From assembly GCA_027314705.1 (NCBI GenBank), contig DAHVAJ010000012.1:1-64000 (forward strand): a stretch of DNA of 64,000 nucleotides, written 5' to 3'. This document shows, in pieces, positions 25,599-34,164 of the stretch. The DNA comes from Acidimicrobiaceae bacterium. Its GTDB lineage: Bacteria; Actinomycetota; Acidimicrobiia; Acidimicrobiales; RAAP-2. Under the pieces are notes generated by a model. That model was not told where the DNA came from. It made no database searches and saw only the letters and a program-made list of their open reading frames with translations. A program made the translations under genes and the position numbers. Positions within the stretch are counted from its first letter, which is position 1; each line of letters begins with the position of its first letter.

Positions 25599-28355
25599 TC
25601 AGTGGGCGCCGTGGCAGAACTTGAACTTCTTGCCGCTCCCGCACCAGCACGGCTCGTTGCGCCCGGTCTTCTCGCGCTCGGACTTCACGATGGGGGCCTG
25701 GGCGGCCCCGTCGTCGACCGGTCCGGCCACGCCCAGCTGCGATCCCCCGGCCAGGGCGGCGGCGGCCTCGAGGTCCTCGGGAGCGGCCGACAGCAGGGCG
25801 GCGGTGAAGGCCCCCTCCCCCTGGACCGGGTCGTCGGCCGCCACGTAGTTGGCCTGGGCCAGGTCCGGCTCCTGGTCCTGCTCGCTCAGCACCTGCACGT
25901 GGAAGATGTAGCGGAGGTAGTCGTCGTTGACGGCGTCCATGAGCCGCTCGAACATGGCGAACCCCTCGCGCTGCCACGCCACCAGCGGGTCCTGGTTGCC
26001 CATGGCCCGCAAGCCGATGCCCTCGCGCAGGTTGTCCATGTCGGCCAGGTGCTCCTGCCAGTGCTGGTCGATGATCTGCAACATGATGTCCCGCTCGAGC
26101 TGCCTGGCCGTCTCCGGGCCGCCGGGGATCGTCGCGTCACGGTCGTCGTAGAGTTCGAGGGCCTCGGCGGCGATGCTCTCGGCGACCTGACCGGCCGTCG
26201 ACGCCTCGGCGAAGTCGTCGGCCACGAACCTCGTCGGGTAGTACTGGGTGATCTCCGTGACCAGTCGGGGCAGGTCCCACTCCTCGGGGTAGTCCGAGGG
26301 GCAGCAGTCGGACACGAGCTCGGACACCCGCTGCTGGAGCAGCTCGACGGTGTCGTCGCGGAGGTCCTCGCCCTCGATGACCTGCAGCCGCCGGCCGTAG
26401 ATGACCTTGCGCTGCTCGTTCATCACGTCGTCGTACTTGAGGACGTCCTTGCGCGACTCGGCGTTGCGGCCCTCCACGGTGTTCTGGGCCCGCTCGATGG
26501 CCTTCGTCACCATCTTCGCCTCGATGGGCACGTCCTCGGGCAGGGCCCGCCCCATGACCCAGTTCATGGCGCCGGTGGCGAACAGACGCATGAGGTCGTC
26601 CTCCAGGGAGAGGAAGAACCGGCTCTCGCCCGGGTCGCCCTGCCGCCCCGACCGGCCCCGCAGCTGGTTGTCGATGCGGCGACTCTCGTGGCGCTCGCTT
26701 CCGAGCACGTACAGCCCGCCGAGGGACCGCACCTCGTCACCCTCCGTGGCGCAGGTCGCTTCGAACTCGGCCTGGAGGCGGGCCAGCTCGGCCGCCCCCT
26801 CCTCGGTCGTCAGGTCCAGCCCCCGGCCGGCGGCCTCCCGGCGGGCCAGCCCCTCGGGATTGCCGCCGAGCAGGATGTCGACGCCGCGTCCGGCCATGTT
26901 GGTGGCCACCGTGACCCCGCCGACCCGCCCGGCCTGGGCGACGATCTCCGCCTCTCGGAAGTGTTGTTTGGCGTTGAGGACCTCATGGGCCACCCCCCGC
27001 TTCTCCAGAAGACGCGAGAGCTGCTCCGACTTGGCCACCGAGGCCGTGCCGACGAGCACGGGCTGGCCGGAGGCGTTGCGCTCGACGATGTCCTCCACGG
27101 CGGCGTTGAACTTGCCCTCCTCGGTCTTGTAGATGAGGTCGGGTTGGTCGACCCGGATGAGCGGCCGGTTGGGCGGGATGGGGACGACCGGGAGCTCGTA
27201 GGTGTTGGCGAACTCCGACGCCTCGGTCTCGGCGGTGCCGGTCATGCCGGCGAGCTTCTGGTAGAGGCGGAAGTAGTTCTGGAGGGTGACCGTGGCCCAG
27301 GTGTGGTTCTCTTCTTTGATCCCCACCCGCTCCTTGGCCTCCACGGCCTGGTGGAGCCCGTCGGACCAGCGCCGACCTTCGAGGGTGCGGCCCGTGAACT
27401 CGTCGACGATCTTCACCTCGCCCTGGGCGACGAGGTAGTCCTTGTCCCGCCGGTAGAGCTCCTTGGCCAGGAGGGCCTGGGTCAGGTGATGGACGTAGTT
27501 GACGGCCACGGCGTCGTAGAGGTTCTCCACCCCCAGCTGGCGCTCGACCTTCTCGATGCCGGCCTCGGTCGGGATGACCGTGCGCTTCTCCTCGTCGACC
27601 TCGTAGTCGTCGTCGGGGCGGAGGGTGCGCACGATGCCGGCGAACTGGTAGTAGAGCTGCGCCGACTCGGCGGCCGGACCGGAGATGATGAGGGGAGTCC
27701 TGGCCTCGTCGATGAGGATCGAGTCCACCTCGTCGACGATGGCGTAGTGGTGGCCCCGCTGGACCATGGCCTCCTTGGACCGGGCCATATTGTCACGCAG
27801 GTAGTCGAAACCGAACTCGGTGTTCGTCCCGTAGGTGACGTCGCAGAGGTAGGCCTCGCGCTTGGCTGCGCTGTCGGTGACGTCGGGCCCGACGCGTCCC
27901 ACGGTGAGGCCGAGGAAGCGGTGGAGGCGCCCCATCCACTCCGAGTCGCGGGTGGCCAGGTAGTCGTTGACCGTCACCACGTGGACGCCGTTGCCGGCCA
28001 GGGCGTTCAGGTACACGGGCAGGGTCGAGACCAGGGTCTTTCCCTCGCCCGTCTTCATCTCGGCGATCCACCCGAAGTGGAGTGCCATTCCACCCATGAG
28101 CTGTACGTCGAAGTGGCGCTGTCCGAGCACCCGCCAAGCGCCCTCGCGCACGAGGGCGAAGGCCTCGACGAGCAGGTCCTCGAGCACCTCGCCGTTGGCC
28201 AGGCGCTCCCGGAAGGCGTCGGTCATGGCCCGGAGCTCGTCGTCGGACCGGCCTTCCATCTCCGGCTCGAGCGCGTTGACCAGCGGCACCAGCTCGGCCA
28301 GCCGGCGGACCTTCTTGCCCTCACCGGCGCGCAGGACCTTGGAGAACACGCTCAT
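25599..28355 (-). CDS. secA: Preprotein translocase ATPase SecA
   Basis: Motor of Sec-dependent export at the cytoplasmic membrane. Walker A MKTGEGKT, DEAD-box-like VDEVDSILIDEARTPL, the preprotein cross-linking domain, and RGVDILLGGN, GRSGRQGDPG of helicase motifs V/VI. The C-terminus ends in a SEC-C zinc finger (CWCGSGKKFKFCH). 918 residues from ATG 28355; a GTG at 28364 is possible but would leave no gap to the TAGAGT box. This is the essential SecA1-type gene. Confidence 0.97.
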   Translation of the reverse strand: MSVFSKVLRAGEGKKVRRLAELVPLVNALEPEMEGRSDDELRAMTDAFRERLANGEVLEDLLVEAFALVREGAWRVLGQRHFDVQLMGGMALHFGWIAEMKTGEGKTLVSTLPVYLNALAGNGVHVVTVNDYLATRDSEWMGRLHRFLGLTVGRVGPDVTDSAAKREAYLCDVTYGTNTEFGFDYLRDNMARSKEAMVQRGHHYAIVDEVDSILIDEARTPLIISGPAAESAQLYYQFAGIVRTLRPDDDYEVDEEKRTVIPTEAGIEKVERQLGVENLYDAVAVNYVHHLTQALLAKELYRRDKDYLVAQGEVKIVDEFTGRTLEGRRWSDGLHQAVEAKERVGIKEENHTWATVTLQNYFRLYQKLAGMTGTAETEASEFANTYELPVVPIPPNRPLIRVDQPDLIYKTEEGKFNAAVEDIVERNASGQPVLVGTASVAKSEQLSRLLEKRGVAHEVLNAKQHFREAEIVAQAGRVGGVTVATNMAGRGVDILLGGNPEGLARREAAGRGLDLTTEEGAAELARLQAEFEATCATEGDEVRSLGGLYVLGSERHESRRIDNQLRGRSGRQGDPGESRFFLSLEDDLMRLFATGAMNWVMGRALPEDVPIEAKMVTKAIERAQNTVEGRNAESRKDVLKYDDVMNEQRKVIYGRRLQVIEGEDLRDDTVELLQQRVSELVSDCCPSDYPEEWDLPRLVTEITQYYPTRFVADDFAEASTAGQVAESIAAEALELYDDRDATIPGGPETARQLERDIMLQIIDQHWQEHLADMDNLREGIGLRAMGNQDPLVAWQREGFAMFERLMDAVNDDYLRYIFHVQVLSEQDQEPDLAQANYVAADDPVQGEGAFTAALLSAAPEDLEAAAALAGGSQLGVAGPVDDGAAQAPIVKSEREKTGRNEPCWCGSGKKFKFCHGAH

Positions 28356-28364
28356 GGGGACCAC

Positions 28365-28370
28365 ACTCTA
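28365..28370 (-). promoter_or_regulatory. -10 box (TAGAGT) for secA
   Basis: TAGAGT ends nine bases before the ATG at 28355; no ribosome site lies between. It lies in the 86-base gap behind hpf. Confidence 0.4.
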
Positions 28371-28441
28371 CCGGTGGGGCCGCGGTCGGACCGCACGGAC
28401 ACGGGGTGGCGGGCCGGCACCGCCGACCCGCCACCGGTGGG

Positions 28442-28804
28442 TCAGGCGGTGCGAACCCGTTGGAAGAGGGACTCGGTCGAGACCGGGCGGCGGCGGGGCT
28501 GCGAGCGACCCACGAGTCGGCCCTTGGCCTTCTCGAGCTGGTGCTCGAGCTTTTCGACCACGAGGTCCACGGCCACGAGCGGCACGCGGGCGTCGGCGTG
28601 GGCCCGGATGGTACGACCGTGCCCCGACATGATCACCTCGCAACGCTCACGGTCGGTGATCCGGGGGTTGTGCTCCTCGGTGAAGTGCACCTCGGCCCGC
28701 TCCAGCCCGGGGCAGTGCTGCGCGATCCGGCGGACCTTCTCCTCCGTGAGCGACCGGATCTCGTCGGACACGATCCTGCGGCCATGCGTGATCACCACGT
28801 CCAC
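28442..28804 (-). CDS. hpf: Ribosome hibernation promoting factor, short form
   Basis: Binds the 30S decoding region and silences idle ribosomes (HPF/RaiA S30AE domain). 120 residues: DVVITHGRRIVSDEIRS, HFTEEHNPRITDRERCEV, IRAHADARVPLVAVDLVVEKLEHQL. The long C-terminal dimerisation domain found in most actinobacterial HPFs is absent; the tail is only a short basic stretch. The start is GTG 28804, fixed by AGGAGG seven bases upstream. Confidence 0.9.
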   Translation of the reverse strand: MDVVITHGRRIVSDEIRSLTEEKVRRIAQHCPGLERAEVHFTEEHNPRITDRERCEVIMSGHGRTIRAHADARVPLVAVDLVVEKLEHQLEKAKGRLVGRSQPRRRPVSTESLFQRVRTA

Positions 28805-28811
28805 GACTGTG

Positions 28812-28817
28812 CCTCCT
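28812..28817 (-). promoter_or_regulatory. Ribosome binding site of hpf
   Basis: Perfect AGGAGG with a seven-base spacer to GTG 28804; it decides this start over the in-frame GTG at 28864. Strong ribosome sites are rare in this window. Confidence 0.75.
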
Positions 28818-29072
28818 TGCCTGTTCGGCAGGGCCGGCCACGCGCCAGCCGGCCGCTGCACCACTGTGCGTCGGTGTACCTACTGCGTCGACGTTCCGAA
28901 CCTCCTCGTGGTCGACCGTCGGGTCGGGTGGACAGAGGTGAGCGGCGTGCGGCTGACCTGGTCTTTGACCCCACACTCGCCTGCTGGGAGAGTTGCACCC
29001 GGGCGCCGGCGGCGCCGACCGTGTCCGGCCGGCCACCCTGCGGCGCCACCCAGGGGGCGCGTCGTCCCCTCT

Positions 29073-29104
29073 CCGTCGGCCCCCGACAACCGGGGGCCCG
29101 ACGG
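29073..29104. terminator. Strong GC hairpin, terminator or leader structure
   Basis: Stem GGCCCCCG / CGGGGGCC around loop ACAAC, extended by five more pairs past a single bulged C. No T-tract follows on either strand, so it is either a U-less terminator after the isomerase gene or part of the hpf leader. Confidence 0.45.
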
Positions 29105-29334
29105 GCAGGGCTTACTCCTAAGCCGCACCATGCTCAGCAACCACGAGTTGCCTTACGTGGGTCGTTTCGCCTGCGACTGGCTTCGACTTGCAACCACAGA
29201 CCCGCACACCGCTCACGCCCCGAAGTGTACGCCCCCGTGCCGGCCCGGGACAGGGTCTGATGCCCGGAGTTCACGGGCCCGACACGGGCCCGTCATCCAA
29301 CCGACACGGAGGGGGACGGGCCCGGGTCGCCGGC

Positions 29335-30384
29335 TCAGGCGTGGCCGCCGGCGAGCTCCCGCTTGAGGTCGGCCAGCACCGGGACGGGCCCGGGGTCGAC
29401 GCCCTCCCGGCCGGCGAGCAGGAGGGAGACGACGTCGCCCACCAAGGCCAGGTCGAGGAGCTGGGCCAGCTCCCCCTCGCCGGCGGCGCGAATCTCGACC
29501 ACCCCGGCCACGACTTCCCGCAGGACCTCGGTGACCAGGTCGAACCGGCGGCCGACCTGCGGGTGTTCGGCATCGTGGCGCAGGGTGACCAGCGTGATGA
29601 GCTGCCGGGTGGCGTCGCCGAGCTGGCCCCACCCCGCCACCTCGTTGTGGCAGAGCTCCGGGTGGACGTTCCAGAACGCCGGGCTCTTGGCGTTCTCGTT
29701 GACCTGGGTCTTCCACCGGAGGGCCGCCGCGGCCCCGAGGGCGCCCGAGCTGTGGACGAGCGGGATGGTCCGGCCGATGCGCCGGGCCGCCGCCTCGGCC
29801 GGTCCGGCCGGCCCGGCCAGCTCGTCGCGGCGGCGGCGCAGCTGGTCGACGGCCTGGTCGACCCACTGGAGGGCGCCGGGGAACAGGCCGATCTCCTCGA
29901 GCACGACGAGCGGCGGCACGGCCAGGGCACCCAGGGCGGCCCGGGGCTGGGGGATGTCCGACGGTACGGAGACGAGGGGCACGTCCCACTCGCCGGCCAG
30001 GCGGGCGAGCTCGCCGCCTCCGGCCACGACCACGAGTGAGGCACCCGCCTCGTAGGCGCCCTCGGCGGCCTCGACGGTCTCCTCGGTGTCGCCGGAGAAC
30101 GAGATGGCGAAGACGAGCGAGCCGGTGCCGACGAAGTCGGGGGGCTCGTAGCCCTTGACGACGGTCACGGGCACGGGCATGAAGGGCGCGGCCGCGGCGA
30201 CGAGGACGTCCCCGGCGATCCCGCTGCCGCCCATCCCGAGCACGACCACGTGCTCCACCGCGTCGTGGACGGGCAGCCCGCCGATGCCCCGGGCCGCGCC
30301 CACCGCCTCGGCCACCTGCTCGGGCAGGCCCATGACCGCCTCCCACATGCCGAGGGAGTCCACCGGGAGGGGCGACGGGGTCAT
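29335..30384 (-). CDS. Bifunctional phosphoglucose/phosphomannose isomerase
   Basis: SIS-domain sugar isomerase that interconverts F6P with G6P and M6P. Motifs: VVLGMGGSGIAGD (48-59), AISFSGDTEET, and the family stretch NENAKSPAFWNVHPELCHNE split around its centre. 349 residues. Its ATG overlaps the Trm112-like gene (ATGA), behind phosphomannomutase, so the three genes form a unit feeding mannose-1-phosphate, parallel to the manB region of mycobacteria. Confidence 0.9.
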   Translation of the reverse strand: MTPSPLPVDSLGMWEAVMGLPEQVAEAVGAARGIGGLPVHDAVEHVVVLGMGGSGIAGDVLVAAAAPFMPVPVTVVKGYEPPDFVGTGSLVFAISFSGDTEETVEAAEGAYEAGASLVVVAGGGELARLAGEWDVPLVSVPSDIPQPRAALGALAVPPLVVLEEIGLFPGALQWVDQAVDQLRRRRDELAGPAGPAEAAARRIGRTIPLVHSSGALGAAAALRWKTQVNENAKSPAFWNVHPELCHNEVAGWGQLGDATRQLITLVTLRHDAEHPQVGRRFDLVTEVLREVVAGVVEIRAAGEGELAQLLDLALVGDVVSLLLAGREGVDPGPVPVLADLKRELAGGHA

Positions 30385-30641
30385 GACGGCGCCGGCCCGT
30401 CCTCGCCCCGGGTACCGGTCGTGCGGGCACCACCGGACGCGGCCTTGGCCGTGAGCCGGTCGTGCTCGGCGACGTCCACGGCCGTGGCCTCGTCGACGAG
30501 CATGACCGGAATGCCGTCGCGCACCCGGTAGGCGCGTCGCAACCGCGGGTTGTAGAGCAGGTCCTCGTCGTCGAAGTAGAGCAGCGGCCCCTTGTCCTCG
30601 GGACAGGCCAGAAGGTCGATCAGCAACGGGTCGAGCGTCAT
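30381..30641 (-). CDS. Trm112-like / UPF0434 small protein
   Basis: 86 residues: LLIDLLACPEDKGPLLYFDDEDLLYNPRLRRAYRVRDGIPVML read in parts matches the Trm112/YcaR family. Only one Cys remains, as in most bacterial members, so zinc binding is unlikely. In archaea and eukaryotes Trm112 activates methyltransferases; in actinobacteria it sits between phosphomannomutase and the isomerase, and its role there is unknown. The tail after about residue 62 is low-complexity. Confidence 0.85.
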   Translation of the reverse strand: MTLDPLLIDLLACPEDKGPLLYFDDEDLLYNPRLRRAYRVRDGIPVMLVDEATAVDVAEHDRLTAKAASGGARTTGTRGEDGPAPS

Positions 30642-30711
30642 CGTGGGTTCCTCTCGTCGGGTGCCCGGCGGCGGTCGGTGCGGTCGGGTCCGGGCGGCAC
30701 CCGACCGGCGG

Positions 30712-32103
30712 TCAGGTCCGGAGCAGGCGGGCCAGATCGGCCTGGACTTCGGCCACGTGGGCGGCGCACGACGCCTCGTCGGGCGCCTCCACGTTGAGCC
30801 GGAGCAGGGGCTCGGTGTTGGACGGGCGGAGGTTGTACCACCAGTCGCCCCGGTCGACGGTGAGCCCGTCGAGGCGGTCGGCCTTCCCGAGCGCCCCGCC
30901 GGCGGCCTCGACGTCGGCGGCCAGGAGCTCCACGGCGGCGGCCGGGTCGCTGACCGTGGTGTTGAGCTCCCCGGAGGACGCGTAGCGCCGGTAGGGGGTG
31001 AGCAGCTCCGAGAGGGGCCGATCGGCACGGCTCAGGAGCTCGAGGACGAGCACGGCGGCGATGATGCCCGAATCGGCCCGGTAGTTGTCGCGGAAGTAGT
31101 AGTGGCCCGAGTGTTCGCCTCCGAAGACGGCTCCGGTCTCGGCCATGACCTGTTTGATGTAACTGTGGCCGACCTTGGTACGGACCCCGACACCCCCGTG
31201 CTCGGCGATGACCTCGGGAACGGCCCGGGAGCAGATGCAGTTGTAGAGGATCGTGGCCCCGGGGTGCTTCTCCAGCATCGAGGCAGCCACCAGGGCCGTG
31301 GTGAGGGAACCCGGGACCGGCGCCGCCCGCTCGTCGACCAGGAAGACCCGGTCGGCATCGCCGTCGAAGGCGAGGCCGACGTCGGCGCCGGAGGCCAGGA
31401 CGGCCCGCTGCAGGTCGACCAGGTTCTCGGGTTGGATGGGATCGGCCGGGTGGTTGGGGAACGTACCGTCGAGCTCGGGGTAGAGCAGTTCGACCTCGAA
31501 GGGCAGCCCGGCGAAGACGGCGGGGGCCACGAGACCGCCCATGCCGTTGGCCGCGTCGGCCACCACCCGCAGCGGGCGCAGGACGTCGGGGTCGACGAAC
31601 GAGCGGACGTGGGCGGCGTACTCGTCGAGCACGGAGCGGTGCTCGAGGCGGCCGAGCGGCCCGGGTGCGTCCTCAGGTCCCCCACCGGCAGCCCACCGGT
31701 CGAGGAGGGCCTCGGCCGTCGCCTGGATCTCGGCCAGGCCGGTGTCGCGCCCGATGGGCCGGGCCCCGGCCTGGCAGAGCTTGAGCCCGTTGTAGCGGGC
31801 CGGGTTGTGGGAGGCGGTGAACATGGCCCCCGGGGCGTCGAGACTGCCGGCGGCGAAGTACAGCATGTCGGTCGACGCCAGGCCCAGGTCGATGACGTCG
31901 GTCCCCTGGCTGCGGGCGCCCAGGGCGAAGGCGTCGGCCAGTTCGACGCCGGACTCGCGCATGTCCCGGGCCACGAGCAGGGAGGGGGTGCCGGTGAAGC
32001 GGGCGACCGCCACCCCGATGGCCCGGAACTGGAGGGCGTCGAGCTCGTCGGGGACGACACCGCGGATGTCGTACGCCTTGAACACGCGGGAGAGGGAGGC
32101 CAT
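30712..32103 (-). CDS. manB: Phosphomannomutase/phosphoglucomutase
   Basis: Interconverts hexose-6- and hexose-1-phosphates. Phosphoserine loop TASHNPARYNG (Ser98), metal loop FDGDADRVF, sugar loop with GEHSGHYYFRD, and phosphate-binding RPSNTEPLLRLNVEA at the end. 463 residues. Heads the unit with the Trm112-like protein and the isomerase, and probably supplies Man-1-P for GDP-mannose. Confidence 0.94.
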   Translation of the reverse strand: MASLSRVFKAYDIRGVVPDELDALQFRAIGVAVARFTGTPSLLVARDMRESGVELADAFALGARSQGTDVIDLGLASTDMLYFAAGSLDAPGAMFTASHNPARYNGLKLCQAGARPIGRDTGLAEIQATAEALLDRWAAGGGPEDAPGPLGRLEHRSVLDEYAAHVRSFVDPDVLRPLRVVADAANGMGGLVAPAVFAGLPFEVELLYPELDGTFPNHPADPIQPENLVDLQRAVLASGADVGLAFDGDADRVFLVDERAAPVPGSLTTALVAASMLEKHPGATILYNCICSRAVPEVIAEHGGVGVRTKVGHSYIKQVMAETGAVFGGEHSGHYYFRDNYRADSGIIAAVLVLELLSRADRPLSELLTPYRRYASSGELNTTVSDPAAAVELLAADVEAAGGALGKADRLDGLTVDRGDWWYNLRPSNTEPLLRLNVEAPDEASCAAHVAEVQADLARLLRT

Positions 32104-32112
32104 GGCCGGGCC

Positions 32113-32118
32113 ATCCTA
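32113..32118 (-). promoter_or_regulatory. -10 box (TAGGAT) for manB
   Basis: TAGGAT on the minus strand ends nine bases before the manB ATG, without a ribosome site between. Confidence 0.4.
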
Positions 32119-32183
32119 GGCCAGGGCCCCCGCCGGACCGGGGCCCGCGGGGTCCGGAGAGGGCCCGGGTCGGAGGCTTGTGG

Positions 32184-32189
32184 CAGGAT
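32184..32189 (+). promoter_or_regulatory. Possible -10 box (CAGGAT) for the amidase gene
   Basis: CAGGAT ends six bases before GTG 32196. It differs from TANNNT at the first base, but the spacing equals that of the other probable leaderless starts and supports GTG 32196. Confidence 0.3.
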
Positions 32190-32195
32190 CGTGCG

Positions 32196-33512
32196 GTGCG
32201 AGCCGCAGGGCGGTCGATTCGGGGCGGAACGGGCCGCCCGCGGCGCGCCGTCGCGCTCGCCGTCGCCGGCTCCGTCCTCGTCCTGGCCCTCGTCGTCCCC
32301 GGCCGACCGGCGACCCCGGCGGCGGCCACCACCGCCCGCTCGACCCCCATCAGCCTCCACTTGGTGGTCGGCACGGCGGGCGACCCGGTCACCGGCGGCT
32401 ACTGGCTGGTCGCCGCCGACGGCGGGGTCTTCTCGTTCGGGGCGCCGTTCGAGGGCTCGGCCGGCGGGCTGGACCTCGTCTCCCCCGCCGTGGGCATGGC
32501 GGCCACGGCCACCGGGTCCGGCTACTGGCTGGACGCCGCCGACGGCGGGGTCTTCGCCTTCGGCGACGCCGGATTCTTCGGCTCCATGGGCGGCCGGCCG
32601 CTCGCGTCCCCGGTGGTCGGTGCGGCCGCGGCCGTAGGCGGCTACCGCCTGGTCGCCGCCGACGGGGGGGTGTTCTCCTTCGGGGTCGCCTTCGCCGGAT
32701 CGGCCGTCGGCCAGCTGCAGCGGGCGGCGGCGGCCATCGCCACCGACGGCGCCGGCTACCGGGTCGTCTCCTCCGACGGCAGCGTTCTCGGCTACGCCGG
32801 CGCGGTCGACCTCGGCGGGGTCCACGTCCCTCCGCTCGTCGGCGAAGTCGTGGCCGTCGACCCCGGCCACGACGGCGGCAACGGGGCAGCGCCGGCGGTC
32901 ATCGACGCGCCCATCGACGGCGGGGGCTTCCTCGAGCCGTGCGACACGGTGGGCACCGAGACGGCCGCCGGCTATCCCGAGCACGCCTTCAACTTCGACG
33001 TCGCCCTGCGCCTGGCCGGCCTGCTCACCGCCGGTGGCGCCATCGTGGTGCTGACCCGGACGTCCGACACCGGGATCGGACCCTGCGTGAACCAGCGCGC
33101 GGCCATCGGCAACGCCGCCGGGGCCGACGCCGCCGTGTCCATCCACGGTGACGGCGGCCCGACGTGGGGCCGGGGCTTCGATGTCATCGTCCCGGCCCCG
33201 GTGGTGAGCAGCATCAGCGACAACCGAGCCATCGTGCAGCCCTCGGCGGAACTCGGCGCCCTGGTGCGGGACCACTTCGCGGCCGACACCGGCGAGCCGA
33301 CGTCCGACTACGCGGGGTCGGGCGGGCTCGACCAGCGCGGCGACCTCGGGGGGCTCAACCTCTCCACGGTGCCCAAGGTGCTCATCGAGTGCGCCAACAT
33401 GCAGAACCCGGCCGACGCGGCGGCCATGACCGACCCGACCTGGCGCCAGGCGGCCGCCCAGGGCCTCGCCGACGGCATCACCGCCTTCCTCGTGGCCCGC
33501 GAGGTGCCGTGA
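32196..33512 (+). CDS. Secreted N-acetylmuramoyl-L-alanine amidase with repeat domain
   Basis: 438 residues. Signal peptide (basic start, hydrophobic 19-35, AxA-like TPAAA). Residues about 69-215 hold four repeats of about 40 residues with the core GYWLVAADGGVFSFG. Then an Amidase_3 domain: Zn ligands in VDPGHDGG, Glu in PEHAFN, His in SIHGDG, catalytic Glu in LIECANMQNP. It should cut peptides from peptidoglycan; the repeats probably form a beta-propeller-like binding module. A TTG at 32178 is an alternative start. Confidence 0.88.
   Translation: MRAAGRSIRGGTGRPRRAVALAVAGSVLVLALVVPGRPATPAAATTARSTPISLHLVVGTAGDPVTGGYWLVAADGGVFSFGAPFEGSAGGLDLVSPAVGMAATATGSGYWLDAADGGVFAFGDAGFFGSMGGRPLASPVVGAAAAVGGYRLVAADGGVFSFGVAFAGSAVGQLQRAAAAIATDGAGYRVVSSDGSVLGYAGAVDLGGVHVPPLVGEVVAVDPGHDGGNGAAPAVIDAPIDGGGFLEPCDTVGTETAAGYPEHAFNFDVALRLAGLLTAGGAIVVLTRTSDTGIGPCVNQRAAIGNAAGADAAVSIHGDGGPTWGRGFDVIVPAPVVSSISDNRAIVQPSAELGALVRDHFAADTGEPTSDYAGSGGLDQRGDLGGLNLSTVPKVLIECANMQNPADAAAMTDPTWRQAAAQGLADGITAFLVAREVP
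32397..32760 (+). repeat. Coding repeats of 120-123 bases in the amidase
   Basis: Units begin at 32397, 32520 and 32640 with near-identical DNA (GGCTACTGGCTGG-like starts followed by GCCGCCGACGG), then a degenerate fourth. The codon-level identity suggests fairly recent duplication. Confidence 0.8.
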
Positions 33513-33534
33513 GGGGCGGCGGTCCCGGGCGCGG

Positions 33535-34164
33535 CTAGACCCCGGGGTCGCCGGCCAGCAGCCCGAGCACGTCGCCGGCCATGGCGTCGCACAGCTCGGC
33601 CAGGAGCTCCATGCGGCGGTGCAGGTCCTCGGCGGCCAGGAGCCGCTGGAGGTCGAGGGCGGTGAGCGGGGCCATGTCGCACAGCTGCCAGCCGACTGCG
33701 GTCGGCCCGCCGGTGATGCGCAGGTTGTGGGGCAGGGCGGGCACGTCGCCCAGCTCGGAGAGGAGCGACCGCAGCCGGCGCACGGAGGTCTCGGCGACGG
33801 CCAGCGCGCCGGTGGCGTCGCCGCACGGGCCGTCGGGCAGGTCGGCCACCACGGCGCGGGGGTAGGGGTCATCGGGAAGCCACGCGTCGACCCGCACGCG
33901 CCGCACCCCGGTCGCCACCACCAGCAGGCGGCCGCCGTCAAGCTCGGCCACGTTGGCGATCGCGGCCACCGTGCCCACGTCCGTCCGCTCGTCACCGCCC
34001 CCCACCTCCGAGCCACGGACGATGAGGACGACCCCGAACTCGAGGTCGGCGGCGAGGCAGTGGGCCATGAGGGCGCGGTAGCGGTCCTCGAAGACGTGGA
34101 GGGGCAGGCCGGCACCGGGGAAGAGCACCGTGGACAGGGGGAACATGCCGAACTCCGGGCTCAC
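33535..34164 (-). CDS. LON substrate-binding domain protein
   Basis: 209 residues that match only the N-terminal (substrate-binding) domain of Lon protease: MFPLSTVLFPGAGLPLHVFEDRYRAL in parts, FGVVLIVRGSEVGG, VGTVAAIANVAELDGGRL. There is no ATPase or protease part, so it is the stand-alone actinobacterial form of unknown role. Its GTG overlaps the stop of the large membrane protein gene (GTGA). Confidence 0.88.
   Translation of the reverse strand: MSPEFGMFPLSTVLFPGAGLPLHVFEDRYRALMAHCLAADLEFGVVLIVRGSEVGGGDERTDVGTVAAIANVAELDGGRLLVVATGVRRVRVDAWLPDDPYPRAVVADLPDGPCGDATGALAVAETSVRRLRSLLSELGDVPALPHNLRITGGPTAVGWQLCDMAPLTALDLQRLLAAEDLHRRMELLAELCDAMAGDVLGLLAGDPGV

Larger units (their letters stand above)
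28805..29334 (-). other. 530-base gap before hpf: long leader or promoter region
   Basis: No convincing gene on either strand. Seen are a long GC hairpin at 29073-29104, a small inverted repeat GGCTTA-CTCC-TAAGCC at 29109-29124, and an unusually AT-richer patch at about 29110-29230. In mycobacteria a comF-like gene lies here (from memory); I find no trace of it. The region probably holds the hpf promoter and leader, and perhaps a structured RNA. Confidence 0.5.

Noticed and set aside
28880-29140. 86-codon minus-strand frame in the hpf upstream gap
   Set aside because: Composition is Arg/Pro/Ser-rich without any recognisable motif and without a ribosome site; not supported as a gene.
25020-29366. 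A 1448-codon open frame on the plus strand opposite prfB, secA and hpf
   Set aside because: It is antisense to well-identified genes, has no domain, and is the usual by-product of very high GC content. Similar long shadows at 33535-37392, 34305-37646 and 41491-45375 were dropped for the same reason.
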